A stretch of 64,000 bases of DNA from Xiphydria camelus (lineage: Eukaryota > Arthropoda > Insecta > Hymenoptera > Xiphydriidae): contig OY783201.1 in assembly GCA_963678675.1 (NCBI GenBank), positions 18,717,769-18,781,768 on the forward strand, in the 5' to 3' direction. The position numbers and the translations under genes were made by a program. Shown here piece by piece: positions 11,069 through 21,639 of this stretch; the stretch's first letter is position 1; each line of letters begins with the position of its first letter. A model generated the notes under the pieces. The model made no database searches. It worked only from the letters and a program-made list of their open reading frames with translations, and had not been told where the DNA came from.

Positions 11069-11776
11069 CAGGGTGAATCAGGTTAAACGTCATTTTTTTT
11101 TATATGTGATAGAACAACAAGATAAAGGTAGACTTTCATAAGAAAATTTTTTTCAAAAATTTTTCCTAACAAAGATACAGGGTGTCAAAGTTATGATGAG
11201 AAAACCATTTTTTGTTCGAAACTTTGACACCCTGTATCTTTGTTAGGAAATATTTTTGAAAAAAATTTTCTTATGAAAGTACTTTTTTCTTGTTGTTCTA
11301 TCACATATCATAATTAATGACGTTCAACCTAGTTTTGGCCTGCTCGCAACCCTATAAATTAAAATAAATATCTCAAAAACGAAGCCATAAATCAAAAATT
11401 TGCAAGGGTGATTTTTTCCTCTAAATTAAACGGGGAATCCAATAATTAAATTTTCTTTGCAAAATATCCAGTGGCGCCGAAGATTGGGAGGGGGAAAGGG
11501 GGTACCGGCCCCCAGTATCTACGCCACTGGAGAATTTCTTAAAATTATTTGATCATTACTTAGAGCTGTATTACATTAGTCTGTGTGCGAAATTTCATGG
11601 AAATCGATCAAGCAGTTTAGAAGTTATGATGAGAAAAACATTTTTTTTTCGAAATTTTGACACCCTGTATCTTTGTTAGGAAACATTTTTTAAAACAATT
11701 TTCTTGTGAAAGTCTACTTTTTTCTTGTTGTTCTATCACATATAAAAAAAAATGACGTTTAACCTGGTTCACCCTG
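11069..11776. mobile_element. TA-flanked MITE (CAGGGTGAATC ends) with an inner element at its dyad
   Basis: The ends CAGGGTGAATCAGGTTAA and complement are flanked by TA (11067-11068 and 11777-11778). The inner half of the arm, CCTAACAAAGA, is followed by TA and then a second element, CAGGGTGTCAAAG (11178-11234). An arm-like right half occurs twice, at about 11235-11335 and 11668-11776, so the element has been partly duplicated. There is no coding sequence. Confidence 0.75.
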
Positions 11777-11781
11777 TATAA

Positions 11782-12892
11782 AATCCGTTCCCCTTAATAC
11801 ACGCCAGCGTAGCACATTGCATATCGGTGGGTGCTATCGGATCCAAGATGGTTCCCTAAAATTCTGTGACAATACCGACAGCCCGGACACGAACCAAATA
11901 GTCGGGACACGAACCAAATAGACGTTTCAGTCCAAAAAACATCGGTCATCTCAATAGTGCTGAATGTGACAGATGCTCTGACAGATACCTAGTTTGATAA
12001 TCGTTTGGATTTTTTTCGCATAATCAAGATAGTGAATGGAAGCAGTGCCATTTTTTTCTGGTTGTGCATAAAGAGCAGGAAAGGAGACATCAGTATCTCA
12101 GAAGAAGTGCCATCAGATAAGTTACTTCCTAATTGACCGATTTAACCTCATTTTGATCACGTATATAAAGGACAAATACTTTGTGGACATTCTATTTTTT
12201 GTTTTCAGCGTCATGCGAGAACGGGAGGAAGCAATGGATTAATCAATACATTGGATTTTTGTTTACTGTCAACAATCAACCCGGATAGAAAAGAATTCTC
12301 TAGAACTCTGCGGTACAATGCCACGGTAAGAATATCAGGTTCTACCGACACGACGTGCTTCGACAAGGTCTGTATCAACTTTAGCGGTGAATTGGTGGCA
12401 CTGCACTAATCCTGTGGCACATTTTTCTATCTAGGAAAGCATATTATTATGATAGTACAGCTGTACAGCGTTCCGATAATATACCGTCTTCCTGTACTGA
12501 CAGTATACAGCATTTTACCTCCAATATGCCAGAATTAAAAATCTCTAGAACTCTGCGGTACAATGCCACGGTAGGAATATCAGGTTCTACCGACATGACG
12601 TGCTTCGACAAGGTCGAGATTTTTTAATTCACGTTCACTATCTTGATTATGCGAAAAAAATCCAAACGATTATCAAACTAGGTATGTATCTGTCAGAGCA
12701 TCTGTCATATTCACCACTATTGAGATGACCGATGTTTTTCGGACTGAAACGTCTATTTGGTTCGTGTCCCGACTATTTGGTTCGTGTCCGGGCTGTTGGT
12801 ATTGTCACATAATTTTAGGGAACCATCTTGGATCCGATAGCGCCAACCGATATGCAATGTGGTACGCTGGAGTGTATTGAGGGGAACGGATT
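11782..12892. mobile_element. 1.1-kb long-TIR element, ATCCGTTCCCC ends
   Basis: Arms of about 270 bp (11782-12055 and 12627-12892) are near-identical inverted copies. They include a tandem doublet of GGACACGAACCAAATAG and the block ATCGGTCATCTCAATAGTG. The interior holds a 69-bp direct repeat (see below) and no recognisable protein. A diverged relative of the left half lies at 29317-29600. Confidence 0.75.
12301..12620. repeat. 69-bp direct repeat pair inside the long-TIR element
   Basis: TAGAACTCTGCGGTACAATG followed by CCACGGTA and AATATCAGGTTCTACCG occurs at 12301-12368 and again at 12543-12618 with few differences. An inverted diverged copy lies at 54620-54700 next to another element. 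The repeat is therefore mobile or part of a dispersed family. Confidence 0.75.
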
Positions 12893-12900
12893 GTATGTAC

Positions 12901-13146
12901 GCGGCAGGATAAAAGGTGTCTTACTGCAAAAAATCGCATCTTCTGTTTTTGGGTGATTATTGGGGCTTATGATGTCCTCTTTCATGTACTCATAGTGCCG
13001 ACCTCCAAAATCGAAGATTCAGGGCTTGTAAATGAAATAATCACAAATCACACACAGACGCGCTCCTGCAACACAACATGTTCAACTTTAACCGCGTGAT
13101 TCTCGCTACACGGGTTTTGGCAGTAAGACACCTTTTATCCTGCCGC
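12901..13146. mobile_element. 246-bp MITE, GCGGCAGGATAAAAGG ends
   Basis: Terminal inverted repeats of 27 bp (GCGGCAGGATAAAAGGTG, then TCTTACTGC) bound a non-coding 246-bp segment. No target duplication is evident. It begins 8 bp after the end of the long-TIR element 11782-12892. Confidence 0.75.
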
Positions 13147-13239
13147 GTCACATATATCTTACATTATTTTTATAGCTGAAATATGGAACTTCTGTGGGAA
13201 GACCTTGAGACTTGACTACACTACTATCGAATATTGTAT

Positions 13240-13317
13240 TAGGCGTACAACTTTGCTTCCGCCGTTTTCCTAACATAATAGATAGCAAAAAACGGCGTAA
13301 GCTAAGTTGTACACCTA
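13240..13317. mobile_element. 78-bp micro-MITE, copy 1
   Basis: The whole segment is a hairpin: TAGGCGTACAACTTTGC and CGCCGTTTT pair with AAACGGCG and TTGTACACCTA. A second copy with the same architecture lies at 15492-15568. There is no coding capacity. Confidence 0.75.
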
Positions 13318-14250
13318 TTATGCTTTGGAAGATCACTTTATTCAAAAATTGATCGACAATGAAACAAATTAACATTTCTTAATTTAGGAAAGTGAAGAAA
13401 CTCTAAGTCGAGAAGTCGAGGCTGCAATTGAAATTGTGCTGTTAAAATAGCTTTCAAGGGCGAAGACGCGGTCAGTTTCCTCCCGCGGCGAGTGTGTTGC
13501 AGGATGGACATTAATCCGACCGTCAACAGAGGTATTACCGCGCATCGGTTCCCTCCTCCTTTCCGTTCCCTGCATCTCTCTTCACCCCTTCAATCCCCCA
13601 CTCCATCCCCCCTCCGCCACACTATCAACCCGGTGAGCGAAGCGAGGAGTTGGCGTCCCCAGCTCACTCGCCTCATGATGTATTCATGGTTCATTATCAT
13701 AGCGAATCATGGCCCATCAGCTTTTGATTGTCCGCCAGCGTTGTTAGTCCTAACTAATGCGACTGCAGTGACCAGAATGACGGGGATGGAGGAAATGTTG
13801 CGTAGTACGTATAGCAGAAAGTGGCTGAGAGCTCCGAGGTGTTATTTTTCTTAACTAAGAGAATAGTGAATGTGAAGCTCCCGAAATAATGCGGTCTTTG
13901 TATAAAAAAATGTCATATTTTTAAATTCAACTTGTAATCTATAGGTATACATATTCACTGACATACGAAAAATAATTATTCGTAAAGTTATAAGTGTGTT
14001 TCTCTGTACGATATTCCCGAGTCGAAATTTAAATTCTAATTTGAACCTCTCTGGATCCTCACTGAGGATCTCGAGGCTGAAAGTTGGTTTTCAAGATCCG
14101 GATGTCTGTGCAATGAAAACCTAATTTGAACCTAAACTGCGTGAATATTTCCACTCTTCGCAAGTTTAGGTCCAAATGAGGTTTTCATAATTCTCATTTG
14201 GACCTCATGGACCTCACTTCGAGCTGTGGCGAAAAAAAATGGTGTCGCCA
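13318..14250. other. No recognisable gene; C/T-rich stretch 13545-13620
   Basis: Contains a pyrimidine-rich segment and chance frames. 14040-14180 has a GGATCCTCACTGAGGATC dyad and repeats of an AATTTGAACCT word shared in diverged form with 16490. No gene pattern is visible. Confidence 0.35.
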
Positions 14251-14332
14251 TCAGTCGGTATACGTCCATAGGTCTATCCAGTCGGTATACGTCCATAGGC
14301 CTATCAGTCGGTATACGTCTATAGGCCTGTCA
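14251..14332. repeat. Three tandem copies of a ~27-bp unit
   Basis: AGTCGGTATACGTCCATAGG followed by CCTATC is repeated three times with minor changes. Confidence 0.85.
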
Positions 14333-14370
14333 ACCCGCCCGCGCCGGCCAGTAACGGTTTTTTTTTTCAG

Positions 14371-14447
14371 ACCCTACCTGGACTCGAACCTGCGATCCTC
14401 GAAACTGGGAATGCTTGCTTTCACACTCTACCAATTGAGCCACCGAC
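14371..14447 (-). other. tRNA-like sequence (tRNA pseudogene or tRNA-derived repeat), copy 1
   Basis: On the minus strand the segment has a box A-like TGGCTCAATTGG and a perfect box B, GGTTCGAGTCC, about 36 bp apart. It is preceded by GTCGG and followed by AGGTAGGGT. The 5' end does not pair well with the 3' end and the middle cannot form a normal anticodon arm, so it is not a functional tRNA. A longer related copy is at 31279-31366 inside another element, with 270 bp of conserved flank. Confidence 0.6.
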
Positions 14448-15226
14448 TGTTCAAGTGGGGTCGGTTGACTTTAGTTATATATAGAAACTGGACATGACAG
14501 TGACTGCTCTCGAAGGTTCTTTTCATTAAATTTTATAAAATAATTTAATACTTTCTTTTTCAAAACAGTAGCGATTATGATAATTAATCATACATTATTT
14601 ATGGAATAATTCGGTACAATCTGCACTGTTTGAAACATCATTATTATATAATTTTGTTATTTTTTAATTTAAAAATTTTATGAAGACAGTGCATTCATGA
14701 TAAATTTACGAAGTGTTTGCACGTTGCACAGTGGGACGAAATCCCGAAAAGCTGGCCAAAATTCGAAAACGTGTATAATCGAGGTGAAATTGAGTACTCG
14801 GGAGTTTTTGGGGTCGCTGATTACAAATCCAAAGTCAACATTTCGAAAAACAATATGGCGGAACCAATATGACGGAAAGGTTCCTCAGAAATTGATGAAA
14901 TCTGGGTGAAATTGAGTACTCAGGGGTTTTTGGGGTCGCTGATTAAGGATCCAAAGTCAAAATTTCGAAAAACAGTAAGGCGGATCCAATATGGCGGAAA
15001 GGTACTGTAGGGCTGCAAGCGCATTATCGGCCTACGTAGGTACACATACCGAAATATACCGCCCGCCTTGCCATAGCGACCGATAGCGAGATTAACTCTA
15101 AAAAAATGCATTACTTAGATCGCAATGATAATGAACGGTAAGAACCGATATAGACGTCCACTTAGTGCGAAGGAACAGGAAGTATGAATCATTCTAGCAG
15201 TCTATCCGAATTCCGAATTAACTTTA

Positions 15227-15393
15227 CCTACACACTTGGGTTGATTTGGTTTCTGTTAATATTTGGCAAACATTTCTATCAACCATACTCATGCATAATT
15301 TGTGTTCAACAGCTGCTTGAAATTTTTCATCTAAATTTTGAAGTAAAACCTTGGTCTCCACAAGATTCTTCATCTCATCTACGATTTCTTTCC
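15227..15393 (-). pseudogene. Transib transposase internal fragment (RAG1-like core), broken
   Basis: The minus-strand frame gives EIVDEMKNLVETKVLLQN, then HKLCMSMVDRNVCQILTE and TKSTQVC. Transib transposases carry a conserved C-x-TMIDGKVxNxLTxTxS-xQxCxxC segment in the RNase-H-like core region, and MVDRNVCQILTETKSTQVC aligns with it closely. After VCR the frame meets a stop (TAA), and the following Cys-containing segment is missing. The fragment is flanked on both sides by ATCCGAATTCCGAATT (15204-15220 and 15474-15490). Only about 55 codons survive, so there is no function. Confidence 0.65.
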
Positions 15394-15491
15394 TTTTTTT
15401 TTAACTGCATCATGTGTTTTTTTGATAAATTCGTATTTCAACGGTTTGCAATATCTACTGGACAAGGGCCACTATCCGAATTCCGAATTTT

Positions 15492-15568
15492 TAGGTCTAC
15501 AACTTTGATCCGCCATTTTCCTATATATAGCTTACGAGAAAAACGGCGGAAGCAAAGTTGTACACCTA
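15492..15568. mobile_element. 77-bp micro-MITE, copy 2
   Basis: Hairpin of the same family as 13240-13317, TAGGTCTACAACTTTG paired with CAAAGTTGTACACCTA, inserted within the Transib element. Confidence 0.75.
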
Positions 15569-15673
15569 ACAACCTCACCTACTAGAATTGATATAACTTA
15601 AAAAGTCGCAAATAGTCGCAGCTAGGCCATTTAGACAAAGCCTTAAGGTATACTAAAATGCTAAAACGAAGGT

Positions 15674-16030
15674 GTGGTCAAGTGGGGTTTTTGTTGTAGG
15701 TCTAATTTAATAAATTCTTTTTTAAAACGTGCATGTCTTTCTAAAAGTGTTCAGGATATTATTTTAAAAACATTTTATACACTTTCGACAGTGACCAAAG
15801 TGCTTATGAAGGACCAAACCAAACTGGATAAAAGGGAAAAATTGTACTTCTACCCTAAAAATATGTACAAGCATTCAAACTTTGTCTCAATATTAGACGT
15901 TCTTGTGAAGAAACTGCATGTGGGCACTTTGGTACTCAATGACCGACTCCTGAAGCCACTAAATAGTGCTACTTATGTTGATTATAATGCCCTGGACATA
16001 TATATATCTGTTAAAATAACTTTTCAATAG
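15674..16030 (+). other. 118-codon open frame, unknown, inside the Transib element
   Basis: The frame is Lys-rich and starts MVKWGFCCRSNL. It has no recognisable domain and runs opposite to the Transib fragment. It may be a chance frame or captured coding sequence; I cannot assign it. Its length in AT-rich DNA is only mildly unusual. Confidence 0.25.
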
Positions 16031-16427
16031 TGCCGGAAACAAACTTTCATTTTCTGAATTTTGGCCAGCTTTTCGGGATTTCGTCCCACTGTGCGTTGTT
16101 AAAACGTTCCATGCTCGCGTGAGACGTATACGACCCCCGTTGAACTTTCCGTTCAGGCCACTTGGAATTCTCATTGAAAAACGAAGAATTCTTTAAAAAT
16201 TTATTGTAGAGTCAAATATAGGCGTTAATGATAAATTTAACTTTTTATTGTTATTAATAATAATAACAATAAAAAATTTATTCATTGCTTTGTTGTCTAA
16301 TGCATATTAAAATGTATACCTTTTTCTTGCTAATTATGGCTTTGTACTATTGAAAAATTGTAAGGCGTACGTCAAAAACGAGTTTATTTAATTATAAAAA
16401 TATGGGTAGTATATGTCCCACGCGGCG

Positions 16428-16612
16428 GAAATAGAGTTTCAATTTTGTCTGAAGTCCAGCAGGTCGACATTAGAGTTGGAAGTGTACTCAAATTCTAATT
16501 TAAACTTGTTCGTGATCATCTGAGCATGATGATCACGAAATTAGAGTTACACCTACAGCGGCAAACCAATACTTCAAAGAAATGAGGTTTTCCAGGTTCA
16601 GATTAGAGTTTA
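16428..16612. repeat. Dispersed repeat, copy 1 (copy 2 at 32038-32216)
   Basis: GGAAATAGAGTTTCAATTTT followed by CAGCAGGTCG, GTGATCATCTGAGCA and ACACCTACAGCGGCAAACC is repeated nearly unchanged at 32038-32216. Both copies lie downstream of the tRNA-like repeat in the same order, so both loci derive from one longer element. Confidence 0.75.
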
Positions 16613-18530
16613 AATTTCGACTCGCGGGTTGTGACGTCATCGAAAAGACGGAGACGGAGACTTATGCCAAGCAACGAGTGCAAGAGCGAGACTTGCAACA
16701 CGATGACGTAGTTGCATTTTAAAACATCGTTCCCAAATTTAAATGAGGCCGGAAATAAAAATGAAAATATACGGAGTAAATAATTTTATACAAGTTTTAA
16801 AATCTGCAAAAAGAACAAATTTATGGGAAAACTGAATTGGATGGTCGAATAACGCGAGATAGGTAAGTATACTGTTACCAAAACTGATATTGCCGTAAAA
16901 ATTATGGGATTTTCTAGATATTGGATATCGCGTTGCATTCATGATAAGTTTGGGGCTTTCTTTCAAAACGCTACATATCCATTACTGTCACACAAAAGTA
17001 GCTGTTAAATGTCTGCAACGTGATAGAAGGAATTTCCAAATATCCGTCATATGTAATCTTTATTTTGTGTTTCCAGGGGATGCACCTTCTAATTGCAAGA
17101 ATCATAATATATATCATCATCATCATAAAGTCATCAGTCCTAAGATTCTCTTGAATAATACATGTATGTAATATAAATAATGCGCAATGAATAATAATTT
17201 TGTTCGACGAATTCATATCATAATCTTCAAGTACAAGCTGGCCACAAATGCCATATCGAACACACGTGGCTTGGACCAGGATCCTCGATTCACTAGCTAC
17301 ACTAAGCCACGTTAACTTTCCCTTGAGTCTTCCCTCGCTCAACAATTGATGGACGAGTGAACGAGGGCGTAAGGGAAAGTTAGCGTAGCATAGCATATCA
17401 CGTACCGAGGATCTCATCACTCGTCCGGTAGTTATACTTCAATCTCGGGTTTAACCGTCGCCCTCCCGAGCGTGATGGCAACAGTCATGACACACACCAC
17501 AGACTTTGCTTTCTTGCGCAGCTTCCATAAGACGGTGTGTTCCAATTAAATGTTTCCTTGTATTTTACTTTTCTCGTATCCGCTTCTTTCGGATCTAAAT
17601 TATACGAGAACTTTATTTCGTCCTATACAGGGTGACATTTTTAAAACTTGCCACTCCCAATATCTCAGAAAGTTACAGAGATTTTCTAAAAAATGAAAAA
17701 GGGTTTCGGCAATGGAGAGGGGGAACCAAAATGCCATAATCGGAGACGCACCCCCTCCAACCCCCTTAGGGGTAGCTCCCCCCCCCCTTTGTAATCTTAA
17801 ATAGCAACCCCCCATGTGTGATACAGCGTTGGAAAGCTCTTTAAAAATGCTTTACAAAAACACCAAATTTTGGTACCTTTCGATGTGTAGTTTTTGCGCA
17901 AATCGAGAAAGAAACTGCTAGAAGTACCTAAGTTTTGTCAATTTATTATATTTATTAAAGGTCAATTACGTTACAATAAATTTTCGAAATGATTTCCATT
18001 GTTAGCAAGACAAAATTATAACCTATTTAACACTTTACCGACTGATAGCCTATTAATCGGCTTTATGTCGCCGTCGCACAAAGTGGCAGTTTCGTGGATA
18101 GAAGATTGTAAAATTAATTGTATAGAATTAGATGACGATATACCTAGTCCTGGGCCCATAAAGAGAACACCCAAAATAGACCATCCCGGAAGATTGACGA
18201 ATTTTGGAAAACAAACTTATAAATATAGTGACCAGCAGTCGAAGTATAAAAAAAAAGAAGTAGAACATGTTTTGTATGTAAATTTTTCAATGTTCCACTA
18301 CACAAAGGCGACGATATCATACATTAAAAAAATATTAATTTAAAAAATATCATTAAACTGAAAACCGTTGTAATAGATAAAATAAATACAATTTAGCAGT
18401 AATATCATTAAAATAAAAGATTTTATTAAATCTATTTATCCTATAATACTAGAAAACGGGCAATTTTATCTGAGAATACGAGAAGCACAAGTACTCCCGC
18501 GCGACAGTCTAAACTGAAACAGGGCCGGCG
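16613..18530. other. No recognisable gene; one-sided CAGGGTGACAT end near 17628
   Basis: 17624-17900 begins TATACAGGGTGACATTTT, which looks like one end of a TA-target MITE, but I cannot find the opposite end. An imperfect inverted repeat around CTTTCCCTT lies at 17310-17390. An open frame at 17999-18343 (114 codons, including IPSPGPIKRTPKIDHPGRL) has no family match that I recognise. 16625-16690 is a diverged inverted relative of 20040-20110. Confidence 0.35.
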
Positions 18531-19550
18531 CACAGAGTGTGACATTTTAAAAATCTAGGAGGATTTAAGTCGTAAATTTAATGTTTCCGGAAACGGGTAA
18601 TATTAATTAAGGATCATAAAGGCATTCTAGTTATTATAGGTACCTGGATTTTGGTTTTATTACGTGCCATAAAATGGTCCTAAATACAGTCTCATCTGAA
18701 GGGAAACAGGTAGGTGGTTACTAAACATTTAGTAGGACATTCAGTCTTTCTTGATAGTTCTTTCAGAGTGGATGCTATTCGAAGATGTTATTTTTGTTTC
18801 GGTGTAGGTACAGTTTAGTGTTTCAACAAGTTACCGAGGTGAGTTTTTGATTTTTACGATTTATTTGAATATTGATATTAGGAAAAAACCACAATGATGT
18901 TGTAATTCGCTTTCATTATTCAGATACTATAGAGTAGAAGTTCCTTATATGGTCTTATATGGACTTCTTCCTGCTATGGTATTATTTATTAGGCTTTATA
19001 CTATTAGAGAAAACATAGATTTCCTGCACTTGTTTGCTCTTCTAATATAATATATGCATTTTTTTAGAATGGATTCAATAATTCCCCGCCAGGAGGTACA
19101 GCGAGTTTTTTACAAGACAAACTTCCCGGATCGACACAAATACTGACCTTATTAACAGACTTTTAATTTCATCCGATCCATTTTTAGCCAGTTTGAGGTA
19201 TCCCTCTAAAAGAAAACACGCAAAACTTTCTCATGGAGTTCTTTCACTACTCTCTGTACCTCCTTTAGATTTAGATACTAGTGAATCGATGTATAAATCT
19301 GATGATTCAGACTAATTTACTAATACTTTGAAATCAATATACATTAATCACATTTTATAATAAAAATAAAAAGTATATACCTATAACACACAATTCTTTT
19401 ATTTAAAAGATAAGTAATAACAATGAAATATGGCGTAATATTAGTTTTAGACTATATTGAAACTAAAAGAATGAACATAAACATCGAAAGAAATTCAAAT
19501 TAATAGCTGGGGAATTAAGTCCCAGTAGATTGTTAAAATGTCACACTCTG
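18531..19550. mobile_element. Transib-type element with CACAGAG end and 5-bp duplication CGGCG
   Basis: The ends CACAGAGTGTGACATTTTAA (left) and the complement of CAGAGTGTGACATTTTAA (right, two bases shorter) are flanked by CGGCG on both sides (18526-18530 and 19551-19555). A 5-bp CG-rich duplication is characteristic of Transib. The plus strand retains the C-terminal end of a Transib transposase. A GAG|GTGAGT donor-like site occurs at about 18838-18845. Confidence 0.75.
19148..19315 (+). pseudogene. Transib transposase C-terminal tail
   Basis: The 55-codon frame reads LINRLLISSDPFLASLRYP, then SKRKHAKLSHGVLSLLSVPP, and ends with an acidic Ser/Asp tail before TAA. Transib proteins end with a conserved NRLLLSSDP-x-(I/L)SSLRK...LSPEVL-x-LL segment and an acidic tail, which this matches in order and spacing. 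Upstream in the same frame only a short piece remains. It lies 235 bp from the right end of its element, the expected place for the 3' end of the gene. Confidence 0.7.
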
Positions 19551-19555
19551 CGGCG

Positions 19556-20340
19556 CCAGGGAGGATCTGCGGCCGGTCAGACGTGCGTATGCTGTTGAAC
19601 CGCTAGTGGTCGGTAAAGTGTTAATGCTAGCAGTACACGCTCGCCTCGTCCAAAGGCCTCTCGGCCTCGCCCTCGGAGCGCTCGGTCTAGAAGCGGTCTC
19701 CAACACGAGTCAAAGGAAGCGAGAGCGTAAGTGGGGGTATACACGGTGCTCTCGGTCTCGCGTCTCGGGGCATTCTCGCCTCGGCATGTCTCGCGCTCGG
19801 GTCTCCTCGGCGAGCGTGTACCTACTGCTAGCATAAGCAAAATCTCGAAGATTTCTTGCCGCATCCTATTGAATGTTAGTTGGTTTAGAATCGTGTCTTA
19901 CAATTCGATTTTCTCACCAACTTTTTTTTATTGCAGATTCGAAAAATTTGAATAAAATTATTTGTCCTGTATTTTTTTATTTTTCATTTTCAGCCGTATT
20001 CAAGCTGAAAAACGATACTTAAAAATGCAGCTACATCATCGTCTTGTAAGAGGATCTCCCTCGCGCTCGTTGCTTGGTATAAGTGCGTCTCTCTGGCTTT
20101 TCGATGACGTCGCAATCTTGTAGAGAGAAAACGCACTTATATTATAGCTTAGCGAATAATTGTTTTTTCAAATACTTTCCTCTTCGCGTGATATTGAATA
20201 AGTATACAGATCGTAAATTGAATTTAAGAGAATACGAATTTTTTAATAAAAATCGAATTAGATTGAATCCACTGACACGGTGCGCAGTTCACTACCACGC
20301 AGTTTGCTTTCGACGTGCGAAGTCGCGAGTCTCGGGTTAC
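19556..20340. other. No gene; dispersed repeat copy B at 19880-20060
   Basis: 19560-19840 is GC-rich with many CTCG words and chance frames. 19880-20060 is the relative of 1950-2115. 20061-20340 has no recognisable content except an inverted GGTATAAGTGCGT / ACGCACTTATA pair at about 20077-20141. Confidence 0.4.
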
Positions 20341-20450
20341 TTAGCCCCGTTTCACATGGGACCGATGATCGGCGCTGACGATCGAGAGGGTCCATTATTT
20401 CAAACGTAGCTTTCACATGAATACGTATCATCGGTCGACCGATCTATATA

Positions 20451-20690
20451 TCGTACATCCAGTTCAATACCGCCATAATTGCAAAATTTTAATTTTTGAT
20501 TTTATGGCGATTATTGCAGTGCCAACATATTGGACTTTGAAAAGAAATACAGCCACAAGTGGGGTTAAGTTTTAAAATATGCCATATTTGCATATATGGC
20601 CCTATGAATTCCGATCTAGCATTGTTTTATTTCACTCTTATTCAAAATTATATAATTTACACTTGTGGCGGTATTGAATTGGATGTACGA
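20451..20690. mobile_element. 240-bp MITE, TCGTACATCCAGTTC ends, nested in Harbinger copy 1
   Basis: TCGTACATCCAGTTCAATAC and its complement bound the segment, and TATA is present on both sides. The second Harbinger copy lacks this segment, which supports a later insertion. Confidence 0.75.
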
Positions 20691-20776
20691 TATACTGACC
20701 ATGGTTAGCCCGTGGCTTGTCCGATCGTCAGTTCTATCCAAATGCTTTTACATGAGTCGTATTGTCAGTCATCAAT

Positions 20777-20941
20777 ATGTATCTGGAAAGTGAAGAGTAT
20801 CGCATCGTTGTCGCTTTGTGCGTTAAAAGGTTGGTAGAGAGACGAAAAAAAAAATCGCAAAATCGACAACGCTGTTCCTCCATATGCAACCGATTATCTG
20901 CCTGCATGTGGACAGCTCCGTTTGTTCAATGGTCCCGATGA
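20777..20941 (+). pseudogene. N-terminal remnant of a Harbinger-type protein
   Basis: ATG opens a 54-codon frame, MYLESEEYRIVVALCVKRLV, followed by ERRKKKSQNRQR. An acidic start followed by a long helix and an Arg/Lys-rich run is typical of the start of Harbinger nucleases, where the next segment is usually RRFWVHP. Here the frame drifts into unrelated sequence, so the conserved nuclease is deleted. The same fragment is present in copy 2 at 54907. Confidence 0.45.
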
Positions 20942-21096
20942 CAAACCGACGATCGGACACGCCACGGGCCGACCGGTGGCCCGATCGTTTTTAATCGGTC
21001 GACCGACGATACGCATTCATGTGAAAGCTACATTTGAAACAATGGACCCTCCTGATCGTCAGCGCTGATCATCGGTCCCAAGTGAAACGGGGCTTA

Positions 21097-21639
21097 TGGT
21101 TATTCGGCGTGAAAGAGTGAATAAAATAACAGAGTCGTGACTAAGAGGGGAGAGGATCAATCCGAATGCTTATGTATGGGTACGAATATACACTGCTAGT
21201 GCCATTCATCGGCCATACCTCAAACCTCGTTCCATCGCTTCACGGACACCTTCACAACTTTAATGCAATTGTATAAGTGACGTGCGTGTACAAATGTCAC
21301 AAGTAGATTTCTCCTTCGGTTTTGAAGTTCTACTCACATTATCAGTGCCTAAATGATTATTAATGGGGAAGAATTTTCCTCCCCATGCGTATTGGTAACG
21401 GAAAGATGTGGTTTTAGAGGACTAAATAATTATTTGCGTGAGACCATTCAAGGTCATATAACCTCGCTTCCGCCGGTTAGGCAGGTCGCGGGTAAAGGTT
21501 TTGATTTCGGTCTCGATTTCATTATTTGCATCGCGTTCCCCGATAAACTCATGGCGGGGTATTATTTTTTATGGTATATATTTTTACTGTTGCGTATTAT
21601 ATTTACTGGTGCGTACAATGTAAAAATAACTTCTTGGTC
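21097..21639. other. No recognisable gene
   Basis: An open frame at 21353-21664 (103 codons) contains a hydrophobic stretch (YYFLWYIFLLLRIIF) but no family pattern. It could be chance. Confidence 0.3.

Larger units (their letters stand above)
14727..16093. mobile_element. Transib-type DNA transposon with CACAGTG ends and 5-bp duplication CGTTG
   Basis: The 37-bp terminal inverted repeats begin CACAGTGGGACGAAATCC, and CGTTG directly flanks both ends (14722-14726 and 16094-16098). Transib elements, the relatives of RAG1, have CACWRTG-type ends and 5-bp duplications. A minus-strand fragment at 15227-15393 resembles a Transib transposase. The related repeat near 31650 reads GTTTGCACGTGGTTAAGG where this locus has GTTTGCACGTTG plus the insertion, which gives an empty-site comparison. 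A tandem pair of about 118 bp (14781-15000) ends in GGCGGA.CCAATAT, as in the element at 44822. Confidence 0.85.
20344..21093. mobile_element. PIF/Harbinger derivative, copy 1 (TTA duplication)
   Basis: Inverted ends GCCCCGTTTCACATGGGACC and complement are flanked by TTA (20341-20343 and 21094-21096), the PIF/Harbinger target. Terminal and subterminal sequence (GATGATC..GCGCTGACGATC, CGGTCGACCGA) matches a second copy at 54792-55224. It contains a nested MITE (20451-20690) and a short remnant of the element's protein. Confidence 0.85.

Noticed and set aside
17600..17815. Gly-rich minus-strand frame ending at a CAGGGTGACAT tip
   Set aside because: Composition follows G/C runs and the MITE end; no protein family.
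18531..19550. hAT assignment because the TIR contains CAGAG
   Set aside because: The flanking duplication is an exact 5-bp CGGCG rather than 8 bp, and the coding tail matches Transib.
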